Below are positions 52,812-63,737 of a DNA stretch of 64,000 bases, piece after piece; positions within the stretch are counted from its first letter, which is position 1; each line of letters opens with the position of its first letter. Location: contig OX439009.1 in NCBI GenBank assembly GCA_949316495.1, positions 35,714,155 through 35,778,154 of the forward strand. The letters are read 5' to 3'. Under the pieces are notes generated by a model that was not told the origin of the DNA, searched no databases, and saw nothing but the letters and a program-made list of their open reading frames with translations. The position numbers and the translations under genes were made by a program. This DNA comes from Amphiduros pacificus (Eukaryota; Annelida; Polychaeta; Phyllodocida; Hesionidae).

Positions 52812-54458
52812 CCTGTTGCTGAAGCTTCCCGCATGTTTTCTGGAGGTGCCTGCCTCCATGTGACTTTCCTCTCCTCTTATCGCTAACATACACATGTTCT
52901 TCAAATTGTGTGTACTCTAAGACCAAGTGTGATATACCTCATAGCAATCTCAAGTCAATCCATTTCCAGTTTAGTCTGACAGGTGTAGCAGCTTTTTACC
53001 TGGTGAGCGAGGGCTTCATGGTTCCTGCCCATTGCATTGTGGGTGGACATATCGTATTGGGTGTTCTGTGTGATGTCATCATCGCTATAAACTGGCTTAC
53101 ATTTATATCAGCCTGCTGTGTGCAGTGTATTATATTATATTATGTATATTATATTATGAATATAATACTTTTCTTGGAATATTGAATTTGCAATGATCAT
53201 ATAAATGGATAGTTTTTCCAGGTATATTTCTGGGACAAACACTATTGTTATGATAAAGTTAATGATTTTTACAGCTGTATGAAGAAATAACTTGAATTAT
53301 AAAACCAAACTGAAATATTGCTAAAATTAGACAGAAATATACATTTAATAAGTTATTGATTAGTTTGTGGGCGAGAGTAATGGAGGTGTATAGAGTATAC
53401 GACAATGTGTCTGCAAAACTGCGAGGTTGAATATGACTAGAAAATTCATCACAATTTTTACCTGGCCTACTAATCTAATGTGCACGTCACTGGGACATGA
53501 GCTATGCGGTGTTATGGCCATAAACCTGAACTGTAACTGTTTTATACACAGGCCATAATGCAGGCATTACCAAATAACATGAAATATCAAACATTATAGC
53601 CCTCCATCCTCGCCGACTGCTGCATTTATAACATGGCCAGACCCACAAATCTCTCGCAATTTATACATCCCACACCTCCAAGAAAATCGGATTATCTCCC
53701 GCCAGAAGCATTTATCTTGCTCTGAAGAAATACAATATAGAATAGCCTCGTGCTTCAGTATGCAATTTTTGATTTTATAAAAATCAACTATCCAGTTAAT
53801 CACTCCAATAGAATTCAGTTGCAAAAAGTTAATGATTGGAAAATCTTTGAGAGAGTCTCCAAACCTTTGTTAAGGCAATTTTGTTTTTATAAAGAACACT
53901 GATATGTTGAACAAAGGTAACGGTACCTGTAAAGAGAAGTGTCATTTAGAGCGTTAAATCAGTACTTCTTCTCTGTCTTATTAAAGTGTTCCATGTCACT
54001 GAGGTCAGAGGAGGTCAAATGTCAAGCTTCCGAGATATCTCTGTCTTCTATGAATCCATTTTGGAGACATCCTCAAATATGACCTTGGCACGACCTCTCA
54101 AGGTCACCAGTGTTGACCTGTCTCAGTATTTCCTGCCTTGCCGGATAGTCCCCTACCTCTCGCAGGCAAGTGGCTGAAATAGAAATGTGAAACTCTTCAC
54201 ATGAATTGATATATGCCAGTTTGTTTGGCATTAAACAAAGGCTGTGCCATGCATGTTTCATGGTGCCGACATTAAATATGAATGAGTGCTTTTTAATCAA
54301 TGACTTGATGGTTTTCTTTGGCAGGCGCACTACCTAAGACTGCCTTTGCTTTCCTTCCGAGATGATTGCTTTCAGTTCTGGTATATGTTTCTCCCAAACC
54401 GACACAGCACAAAATCAGCACCCAGAATGAAACTCTAAATTGGCATTGTTCTTTTCAG

Positions 54459-54609
54459 GAGTCTGGTCCAGCCATCGTCACGGCAACCAGTGGCTTTTGC
54501 ACCCAGCATGGACGTGGGACTTACGGATATCGAGATGGCCAATGGCATGGATTACGAGGATATGGGCATGGCCTTTGATGATGATCGCGTCTACGAGATG
54601 GAGTATGAG
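54459..54609 (+). CDS. PDZRN3/4-like: PDZRN3/4-like exon: acidic linker between PDZ1 and PDZ2
   Basis: A TTCTTTTCAG acceptor precedes base 54,459 and a GAG/GTAAAT donor follows 54,609. The first base completes a Gly codon (GG+G) from the exon ending at 37,450. The next 50 codons read SLVQPSSRQP ... DDDRVYEMEYE and end in phase 0. The Asp/Glu-rich end with Tyr residues resembles the acidic segment just before PDZ2 in human PDZRN3 (the REELELEEVDLYR stretch). Two other frames across the same bases are open but do not join in phase, so they are shadows. The next exon should begin PDZ2 (a GLTVCYR-like strand). I find no such sequence before base 64,000, so the following intron is at least 9.4 kb. 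Confidence 0.85.
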
Positions 54610-55115
54610 GTAAATTATCAGTCTCTTGTATCTTATTGCAATCTCAGGATAAAGATTTTATAGATTTTATAGATTTTAATGCCAAGATATTTGTACCAAT
54701 GCAGATTGAATCAAATTCAAAAGTAGAACATTTTACCTCTTTTATCAATGTGAAAAGTTGTGTTAAAATGAAGTCATATATCAAGGTTTACGAGCACAGC
54801 TTAGAATGAGGAGAATGGTGCCGAGAGAGTCGTTATATCAGGGGCTGGTAACATATACAGTATATAAAGGTCCCTTGCTGATCAATGTTAACACCTGTTA
54901 TGGCAGCAATCTCTGTTAGGACTCTTTCTGGATGACATTAACACAGGGCAAATAAGTGGCTGACAAATGCACCAATAAATCAGTTATCTTAGAAATAATT
55001 CCTGACTGAAAATGAGAATATATCTCCCCAGTGCTCACAGAATCGCTTCCAGGTTTGGGTTGAATCTGTTTGAACACAGCTCGACAGGATGGTTCTTAGA
55101 CCTGCTAGAGAACAA

Positions 55116-55570
55116 GGCAGCTGGAGGTCAGGCAGCTAGAGGTCAGGGCAAGTAGAGGTCAGGGCAGCTAGATGCGAGTGCAGCTAGAAGTCAGGGCAGC
55201 TAGAGGTCAGGGCAGCTCAAGGTCAGGGCAGTCAGAGGTCAGGGCAGCTCGAGGTCATTGCAACGAGAGGTCAGGGCAAGTAAAGATCAGGGCAGCTAGA
55301 GGTCAGGGCATGTAGTTGTCAGGGCAAGTAGAGGTCGGTGCAGCTAGAGGTCAGGACAGCTAGAGGTCAGGGTAAGTATTTGTCAAGGCAAGTAGATGTC
55401 AGGGCAGCTAGAGGTCAAGGCACCTAGAGGTCAAGGCAGCTTGAGGTCAGGGCAGCTAGAGGTTAGGTCAGCTAGAGGTCAGGGCAGCTAGAGGTCAGGG
55501 CAGCTAGAGGTCAGGGCAGCTAGAGGTCAGGGCAGCTAGAGGTCAGGGCAGCTAGAGGTCAGGGCAGCTG
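55116..55570 (+). repeat. Minisatellite, 16-bp unit, about 28 copies, AGGTCA in most
   Basis: CAGCTAGAGGTCAGGG. Most units contain the nuclear-receptor half-site AGGTCA. The last seven copies are near identical; earlier ones have drifted. Confidence 0.95.
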
Positions 55571-55671
55571 ATTATTGTACATTCCACAGTCATGGATCAT
55601 GTCCCCAGATTGGATGAGCAAATCTAGGCAGATATCGTTAACACTCATGACCTATTTTCACCACAATGTTT

Positions 55672-55775
55672 TGAATATGTATGTATGTATGTATTCTTTT
55701 ATTTTACATGGGACAACTAATACAGTTACAACTGATTTTCAATTAGGCCCATACAAATAAATCACACACAATTAG
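55672..55775 (-). mobile_element. Probable non-LTR retroelement (LINE/SINE) 3' tail with TATG microsatellite
   Basis: A (GTAT)n run abuts ATTCTTTTATTTTACATGGG. On the minus strand this reads as a 3' end with AAATAAAAGAAT then a simple repeat, the usual form of a LINE or SINE tail. It shares a pattern with the insertion at 60,851. How far the body extends to the right is unclear; up to about 56.1 kb is possible. No coding part is visible. Confidence 0.45.
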
Positions 55776-56167
55776 ACAACACATTTACATAAAAAAGAGT
55801 TAACATGTACAAGATTAAAATCAGTTCAAGTTCTGCTATTTACAAGAATATAACAATGTAGAAAGAATATATTGGATATTAAATGAAATTCCTAAAAATC
55901 AAGGATCAGGTTATTTCAATACAGTTAATATTTGTCGATAGATTTCATTGTTTCAGTTATTTTTCATTGTTTGAGTATAAAACTTCCTGAAAGTTTGATA
56001 TAAGCATTGAATCTTAAGGAAGGATGGTGGAGTCATCTTGATAGGTAATATATATACTTGAGATTTCTGGATGAGTAGAACTAATCCTGTTAACACAACA
56101 GCCCCAAGGGGATTATCTCAGCTTATTTCACATGGGAGATAATCTTATCCAGCATGACCTAAATAGG

Positions 56168-56930
56168 CAGGGATTCTCCGGATTAATCCAGACTGGTTGG
56201 TATCCAGGTGGTGATTGAGGCAGGGATTCTCCGGATTAATCCGGACTGGTTGGTATCCAGGTGGTGATTGAGGCAGGGATTCTCCGGATTAATCCGGACT
56301 GGTTGGTATCCAGGTGTGGTGATTGAGGCAGAGATTCTCCGGATTAATCCGGACTGGTTGGTATCCAGGTGGTGATTGAGGCAGAGATTCTCCGGATTAA
56401 TCCGGACTGGTTGGTATCCAGGTGGTGATTGAGGCAGGGATTCTCCGGATTAATCCGGACTGGTTGGTATCCAGGTGTGGTGATTGAGGCAGAGATTCTC
56501 CGGATTAATCCGGACTGGTTGGTATCCAGGTGGTGATTGAGGCAGGGATTCTCCGGATTAATCCGGACTGGTTGGTATCCAGGTGGTGATTGAGGCAGAG
56601 ATTCTCCGGATTAATCCGGACTGGTTGGTATCCAGGTGGTGATTGAGGCAGGGATTCTCCGGATTAATCCGGACTGGTTGGTATCCAGGTGTGGTGATTG
56701 AGGCAGAGATTCTCCGGATTAATCCGGACTGGTTGGTATCCAGGTGGTGATTGAGGCAGGGATTCTCCGGATTAATCCGGACTGGTTGGTATCCAGGTGT
56801 GGTGATTGAGGCAGAGATTCTCCGGATTAATCCGGACTGGTTGGTATCCAGTTGTGGTGATTGAGGCAGTGATTCTCCGGAATAATCCAGATTGGTTGGT
56901 ATCCAGGTGTGGTGATTGAGGCAGGGATCA
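56168..56930. repeat. Minisatellite, 53/55-bp unit, about 14 copies, with palindromic core
   Basis: Each unit has TCCGGATTAATCCGGA, a perfect 16-bp palindrome, then CTGGTTGGTATCCAGGTG and GTGATTGAGGCAG. Units are 53 bp, or 55 bp when GTGTGG replaces GTGG. Long-spacer units are always followed by an AGATT rather than a GGATT start, except at the degenerate end, so a higher-order pattern exists. Confidence 0.96.
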
Positions 56931-57647
56931 ATAGACAGTCAATGTGATCGCATTGATCAGGCCTCATTAGTCTCGTCCAAACAAAACACCACCGCAGGCT
57001 AATGGATGTGCCAACGACCCCGCCATCGATCTCGCTATTGACCCCGACATCGACCCCGCCAGATTCACCCTCTCTACTAACGGAACACACCATCTTTAAT
57101 TCAGGGCAAAGCGCACCAAGTGGTATGCATTAGATATCGAATGGTTTCATGACAGTGATATTTAGGTGATGGTGGCATTTTTGTACCCGGTAGCTATGCC
57201 GGTAAAATGTCTGTACTTATAGGGTCAGATTGAACACTAATTACAGCACATCGCATGCACTGTGAACTCATATAATGTAAGCTGACGGAGGCATCCTGCA
57301 CTGTGATTTTATCAGAAAACTTCTAGTATTTCAAAAAATGTATTTATGTTGTTTTTTTTTTATTTTGATGATGATATCTCCAAGCTTCATGTGTGTCACA
57401 CTTGCTATTGTCATTGCTTTCATATTTTCTTATATTGATTATTAACATAACCAAAAATTAGGTTCCTTTTGAATCTTTTACAGGAAAAAATTACAAAAAG
57501 GAAAATCTATTTAAAATATTGAACAATCCTGTCGCTATACTTTTATATTACATTGAGTGAGATGGGAGATAAGTACAAAGTAACAGACCAAAGCTGAGTG
57601 TGATGAATGATAGCAATAATAAATCAGCAGCCGAATGCAGGCAATGG

Positions 57648-57660
57648 CCACCAGGTGGCA
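57648..57660 (+). promoter_or_regulatory. CTCF-type core
   Basis: CCACCAGGTGGCA matches CCASYAGRKGGCR in full. Confidence 0.45.
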
Positions 57661-58382
57661 GATCACATGCCACCAAACAATGTCCTCTTATATCCCCTGA
57701 TGGTGGTGGTAATTACCATATAGGGCAATTAAATATATGATATAAACACATCTGTAACTTTAGTAGGTCATGTCAGGAGAGTCTGACCCAGATTTGTCGG
57801 TCCTTCAGGTCAAATTGTATTGTGGAGAGTTCTCTTTTGATATTTAAAAAAATTATAATCACTTCAAAAACAATTGGTTACTGTTTTATACTTTATTTTC
57901 CCAATAAATCTAGCAAGTTGTATGATGCATTAATGATATGGTAATGAGATAAGTGTGATGTAGAGTACGGCAAGGTGACCTCCAGAAGATACTTGAGTCA
58001 TAAAAAGCCAGACTGAGAGTTTGGCGGATGAGTAATGTTACCGGAGTCGTTTATAAGCATATCCAGGTGATGTTTTACCATTTGTGCCCCCATAAAGCAG
58101 GCTCAGGTCGGGGATTATGCAGGATTTGAAGGATCAGGTCTAAGCCACGCCAAGCATTCTCCATCGCCATAAAACTTAAGAGAGGCTCTGCCCAGCTGCC
58201 ACGACCACCTCTTTGTAGACCACTTTGCTTTAATTAAAGATCAATTAAAAAGATTTTGTCATTAAGGTCAGACAAATTTATGGCAATTGTGGTGGCAGTG
58301 TCTTTGCTGGGAGACTGACAAGTGAGAAGGTTGGTCGGGGCAGGGATTAAACTCATACAAGAGAAAGAGATAGAGAGGCTAG

Positions 58383-58914
58383 CAACATGGAGCGAGGTCA
58401 TACTTCCTGCTTGCAACATGGAGGGAGGTCATACTTCCTGCTAGCAACATGGAGGGAGGCCATACTTCCTGCTTGCAACATGGAGGGAGGTCATACTTCC
58501 TGTTTGCAACATGGAGGGAGGTCATACTTCCTGTTTGCAACATGGAGGGAGGTATTACTTCCTGCTAGGAACATGGAGCGAGGTCATACTTCCTGCTAGC
58601 AACATGGAGGGAGGTCATACTTCCTGTTTGCAACATGGCGGGAGGTCATACTTCCTGCTAGGAACATGGAGCGAGGTCATACTTCCTGCTAGCAACATGG
58701 AGGGAGGTCATACTTCCTGCTTGCAACATGGAGGGAGGTCATACTTCCTGTTTGCAACATGGAGCGAGGTCATACTTCCTGCTTGCAACATGGAGGTCAT
58801 ACTTCCTGTTTGGAACTTGCAGGCCATACTTCCTGTTTGGAACTTGCGGCCCATACTTCCTGTTTGGAACATGGATGTCATACTTCCTGTTTAGAACTTG
58901 CAGGCCATACTTCC
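58383..58914. repeat. Minisatellite, 31-bp unit, about 18 copies
   Basis: AACATGGAGGGAGGTCATAC then TTCCTGCTTGC. Contains AGGTCA on the plus strand and CAGGAAGT (ETS type) on the minus strand. The last five units are shortened and diverged. Confidence 0.95.
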
Positions 58915-60203
58915 ACCTAGTCCCAGGATCAAGTCATGTCTCATATGCTTTCTTTGTTCAGTCCACAGGTATAGCCATATGTTTACTGCAATATTTTCTT
59001 GATTAAAATAACTGTCACATGATAAATATAGATATATGTGAAAGAAGTAAAATCTGTGTAGTGTATAAAAAGACAAAAGACGTGTCATGTTTTTGAGAGC
59101 TAGAAATGCTTGAGAAATTGCAATGTGATGAAGTAGTGCCGGCCACTTGACCACTTGACCCAGCTTTGCTAGTAATTGTAAGGTTTCGAAGGTCAATTTG
59201 GAAGCAGATTTCTGTGACCGTTCTGACCTTGCATCTTAAGGCTTCTGGGAGCCCTCCGTCTTTGTTGTGGTCAGTGCAATTGTCTACCGCAGCCAGCAGG
59301 TGAAATGGACGATCTCTATCTCAGCAGAATGTTTCAAAACAATCCCACAATGCATCTGCCCAGTTCCCACAATTCCCCTTGATAGATAACATCAAATGAT
59401 ACAAAAGCTTTAAATTATTCCTGGTATTTAAAGCAGTTTTCGTTTCTTGTTTTCTGGGGTGAATTTATCTTGAACAATGAGACCAATTATTTATATTGAA
59501 CTTTAACTCTATGAATCATTTCTGAGGCACAAATACTATGAAAAAGCTACAAAAAAATGGATAGCCATATTTAGAAAAAAAGTTATTTTGTTGACATTTA
59601 AAATGAGAGAGAATTGCTGAGAAGAGATATGAATAATGGGAGAGTAAGGTTTCATGGCATAGGGACGTTACATGATAATTAAGAGGGACACAGTCGTGTT
59701 TGTGAAGTCACCTGCGGTGCTCGTTCTGGCCTAATGCTTCCAACCAATGGTGTGTACACGGGGAAGCTTTCAGCGCGTGTTAAGCCGCATAGGTGTTTGC
59801 CCCGCTGGATATTCGATCTGGCAGAAATGGCTGCAATTTTCAGCCCAGATTAACTTTTATCCTGGATAAGTTCAGGACAAATTTGGTTCAAATTCCATTT
59901 GGCTCATTGATCTTGCAGTAATCGACGGAACCGCTTAAGCCCTGATGTATATCACAGTAAGACAACTCACGGAGATTCCAGGGGGAGCAGAGATTCAGGA
60001 TTCAGTCCACACTATCGAATAGGACCATATTCATAGGTTTAAAAAACACAAACACAAAAGGAATTAAAACCTAATGTGTGATTCTTAACTTAGTGGAGCT
60101 TTCATGGGGAGGACAGTCAAGTAATTATAGCTCGTACATTCATTGTTAATGCTCCTGTGAGATCTAAGGTAGTTCTCTGTTTTGTCAGACACAGTTGCCA
60201 GGG

Positions 60204-61129
60204 CATAGCCTTCAAAACAATGGTAAATATGGCCAGTCAGCATAGCCTTCAAAACAATGGTAAATATGGCCAGTCAGTATAGCCTGTAAAACAATGGTAA
60301 ATATGGCCAGTCAGTATAGCCTGTAAAACAATGGTAAATATGGCCAGTCAGAATAGCCTTCAAAACAATGGTAAATATGGCCAGTCAGTATAGCCTTCAA
60401 AACAATGGTAAATATGGCCAGTCAGTATAGCCTGTAAAACAATGGTAAATATGGCCAGTCAGTATAGCCTGTAAAACAATGGTAAATATGGCCAGTCAGT
60501 ATAGCCTTCAAAACAATGGTAAATGTGACCAGTCAGTATAGCCTTCAAAACAATGGTAAATATGGCCAGTCAGTATAGCCTTCAAGACAATGGTAAATAT
60601 GGCCAGTCAGAATAGCCTTCAAAACAATGGTAAATATGGCCAGTCAGAATAGCCTTCAAAACAATGGTAAATATGGCCAGTCAGTATAGCCTTCAAAACA
60701 ATGGTAAATATGGCCAGTCAGTATAGCCTGTAAAACAATGGTAAATATGGCCAGTCAGTATAGCCTTCAAAACAATGGTAAATGTGACCAGTCAGTATAG
60801 CCTTCAAAACAATGGTAAATATGGCAAGTCAGTATAGCCTGTAAAACAATAATAATAAATAAATAATAATAAATAATAAATTCCTTTATTTATCCTCGGT
60901 AACACAGATTAGATACAAATCTAGTTTTCACCATGGCCAGTCAGTATAGCCTTCAAAACAATGGTAAATATGGCCAGTCAGTATAGCCTGTAAAACAATG
61001 GTAAATATGGCCAGTCAGTATAGCCTTCAAAACAATGGTAAATATGGCCAGTCAGTGTAGCCTTCAAAACAATGGTAAATATGGCCAGTCAGTATAGCCT
61101 TCAAGACAATGGTAAATATGGCCAGTCAG
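60204..61129. repeat. Minisatellite, 37-bp unit, about 23 copies, interrupted
   Basis: TATAGCCTTCAAAACAATGG then TAAATATGGCCAGTCAG; CTTCAAAA and CTGTAAAA versions are intermixed. AACAATGG is a SOX-type site in nearly every copy. An 82-bp foreign segment breaks the array at 60,851. Confidence 0.96.
60851..60932 (-). mobile_element. Short LINE/SINE 3' tail inserted in the 37-bp minisatellite
   Basis: An (AAT)n run is followed by TTCCTTTATTTATCCTCGGT and AACACAGATTAGATACAAAT. Read on the minus strand it ends AAATAAAGGAA plus an ATT microsatellite, typical of a 5'-truncated non-LTR element. About seven bases of the host unit are missing and no clear target-site duplication is seen. Confidence 0.5.
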
Positions 61130-61797
61130 CAAGGCTTGCCGTGATACATTTAAGGCTTTAAATGGACCACTGCATATGGCTTCCGGACATGCAATCTTTG
61201 AAAGTTTCACAGCAAGGTGTTTGTTTTATCTAAATAGGATTCTAAATGCAGCAGTGATTCCTTCATGCAGGGAATATTTCTGCCAAAACAAATGTTGAAG
61301 ACAAAACATGGAGGCTGTCCTATAGCTTGATACTGATGTAAGATCAATACGTAAAGAAAATGTTGACTAGCCAAAAAGAGACGACTTAACTTGGCTTTCA
61401 CAATATATTATTCTCCTCTAGTGTTCTGCAGCCAGAAAGCTTGCATGGAAAGTGTTAATGATTTCTTAAATCAAAAGCTAGTCTGTCATTAATTTTACAG
61501 ACTTGAGCTTTTTCATAAAAGTGCCCCATTCTTGCTTGGTCCTCAGAAGTGTAAATTTATGGAAGTCATCCAAGAGGGAAAGCGAGGAGCTAGGCTGATG
61601 TCAGAGTAGGATAGGCACGGACAAAAGGCAGATTCCAGGCCAAAATAACACGGCACGCTTTGAGAACCGCATCACAAAAATACAAGCATCAAAGTTTCAT
61701 GCAGAGCACTCTTTGATATAGCGTAGCCGTGCAGCATAAATATGACATAAACATCAGGGCAAAGGCTGGTAGCAAACGGTGGAGAGAAAGCTGGATG

Positions 61798-62097
61798 TGC
61801 TGTAGGTCTGTGAGGTCATGCTGTAGGTCTGTGAGGTCATGCTGCAGGTCTGTGAGGTCATGCTGTAGGTCTGTGAGGTAATGATGTAAGTCTGTGAGGT
61901 CATGCTGTAGGTCGGTGAGGTCATGATGTAAGTCTGTGAGGTCATGCTGTAGGTCTGTGAGGTCATGCTGCAGGTCAGTGAGGTCATGCTGCAGGTCAGT
62001 GAGGTCATGCTGCAGGTCAGTGAGGTCATGCTGCAGGTCTGTGAGGTCATGCTGCAGGTCTGTGAGGTCATGCTGCAGGTCAGTGAGGTCATGCTGA
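61798..62097 (+). repeat. Minisatellite, 21-bp unit, 14 copies, some with DR3 motifs
   Basis: CTGCAGGTCAGTGAGGTCAT / CTGTAGGTCTGTGAGGTCAT. Four copies (from 61,971, 61,992, 62,013 and about 62,076) contain AGGTCAGTGAGGTCA, a perfect DR3 arrangement. The 120-codon minus frame (SMTSQTC repeats) is a repeat translation. Confidence 0.95.
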
Positions 62098-63724
62098 CTG
62101 AGCCAACTCTTAGCAACTCAAGTGCATTGCAAATGACACAAGAGTTTTTGTGAAACCTGACACTTGTCTGAGAACCTCCTTAATGGTCTGGGGCAATTGC
62201 TAGAATAATTCCTGCAGTGCTCAAAATCACTTTTGTATTATTTTGATTTCTCTCTCTTTGGCAGCAAGTCTGGCTTTATGGAATATGTAGATAATTTACT
62301 GAAAATAGCAAAGGAGAATAATATGTCCAGAGATATGATGACCTGAATGACAGCTAATTTTGCGTCAAAGCCACCAAATATGCTCAGAAAATCAAATACC
62401 GATAGGCATGTTGTATTGAATCTGTAACTCAGTTGGTAAAAAACCCCAACTTTTTAGCATTTAATATACTGATACTTAAAACACAATACTTCTTATAGCA
62501 GGATAATTATTTGTACCTCTTTATCATAGCCAGCGGGGTAATTACTGGCACATTACCCTAGTAGGGTACCTCTTATTATAGGGTGAGTCACTGTTGTTGG
62601 TATTAAACTGTGTACATTCAAACAGCATCAGGTAATTTTCTGTGAACACAATAATAGGTTGAAAGGTACAATTTGAAATTGATCTACCTGAAATTGAACG
62701 TATTAGTCTAAGTTTTGTATCAGTTCTGATCAAATTGGTCGCCTCATTTGAAATAAATGATAGATGATAATGGATGAAATTGAAAATGTTATTGTTTGTT
62801 TAGCTGGTTATTGAGGGAGTTTGATTATAAGTAATTCAGCTGCAGATGAAACTATGGAAGTAGAAAAGAGTGGGACAGTTTAGTGATTGATGACACCGAG
62901 TATAAATAAGATCTGTGGGCATTTATCATACTTAGACCTCACAGTTTAAATATACCGGGCTACACCCTCTGCTATATAAAGCCTCACACCTTCAGCGCAT
63001 TGTCATCTATCTTGTGGATCTGCGAAGCTTTTACGGAAATTAGAAATGCATCTGGAGGATAAAATGTCAATGTGTTTTCAATGGGCGAGTTTATAGAATT
63101 TGGTGGCAGGTTGATGGTATTGTTGCCTGAGCAAATAAAGGAGGAGCGAGGGTAAATTTACACAGGCCTCTGATCTCGGCAACATAAATGTTTCACGTAT
63201 TAAACTCACAGTGTTTAGATTGGCAGGATTTGATTTGATGATAAATAACACATTTTGTCTATGAGGAAACTTGTTGAGATTTATTTATTGTTGGCTTCAT
63301 AGTTTGTCTGAGTGGGTAATTAAAGTGACGAGAGATTTAAAGCTAAATTGATTTCAAGGTTTTATTATGTAACTTTCATAATTATTTTTGCACACAAATA
63401 TTTTTGCTTTGTGGAACCTAATGCTGAGCACAGAGCCTTTTAGAGTTGGTTCTTAGCGAGAAAGACAAATGGTTTGGGAACAACCTGTGTAGAATTAAGT
63501 AGTAGTTGTTGTTGGGGCACGGCCGTGGTGATGTAGATGGAGAAATTCCTCGGGGTATTAGCTACAATCAGTTTGTTTGCTGCGACTAAACCTACTGATA
63601 CATGGGGTAGTTGGTTTTCCGGTACCGTTTTGTAACGATATCGTGGTGTATGGTACCGGAGGATTTACACCACACAGTAATCCCCACGGCCTCCCGTCCG
63701 GTGACCAGGGGTCATCAATCTGTA

Positions 63725-63737
63725 CCCCTAGATGGCG
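63725..63737 (+). promoter_or_regulatory. CTCF-like core
   Basis: CCCCTAGATGGCG, one mismatch from the consensus. Confidence 0.3.

Larger units (their letters stand above)
37451..54458 (+). other. PDZRN3/4-like: Intron between VNG exon and acidic-linker exon (17.0 kb)
   Basis: Starts GTAGGT and ends TTTTCAG, with matching phase 2 on both sides. It contains arrays at 37.65, 38.34, 39.54, 40.38, 51.97 and 52.57 kb and CTCF-type cores at 40.4-40.6, 48.8-49.0 and 51.73 kb. The stretches 40.7-48.8, 49.0-51.7 and 52.9-54.4 kb show no repeats beyond a short CT run (46.25 kb) and no recognisable coding sequence. Confidence 0.8.

Noticed and set aside
54366-54578. 70-codon plus frame over the acidic-linker exon
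   Set aside because: Out of phase with the splice sites; the frame that joins in phase 2 gives the family-like acidic linker.
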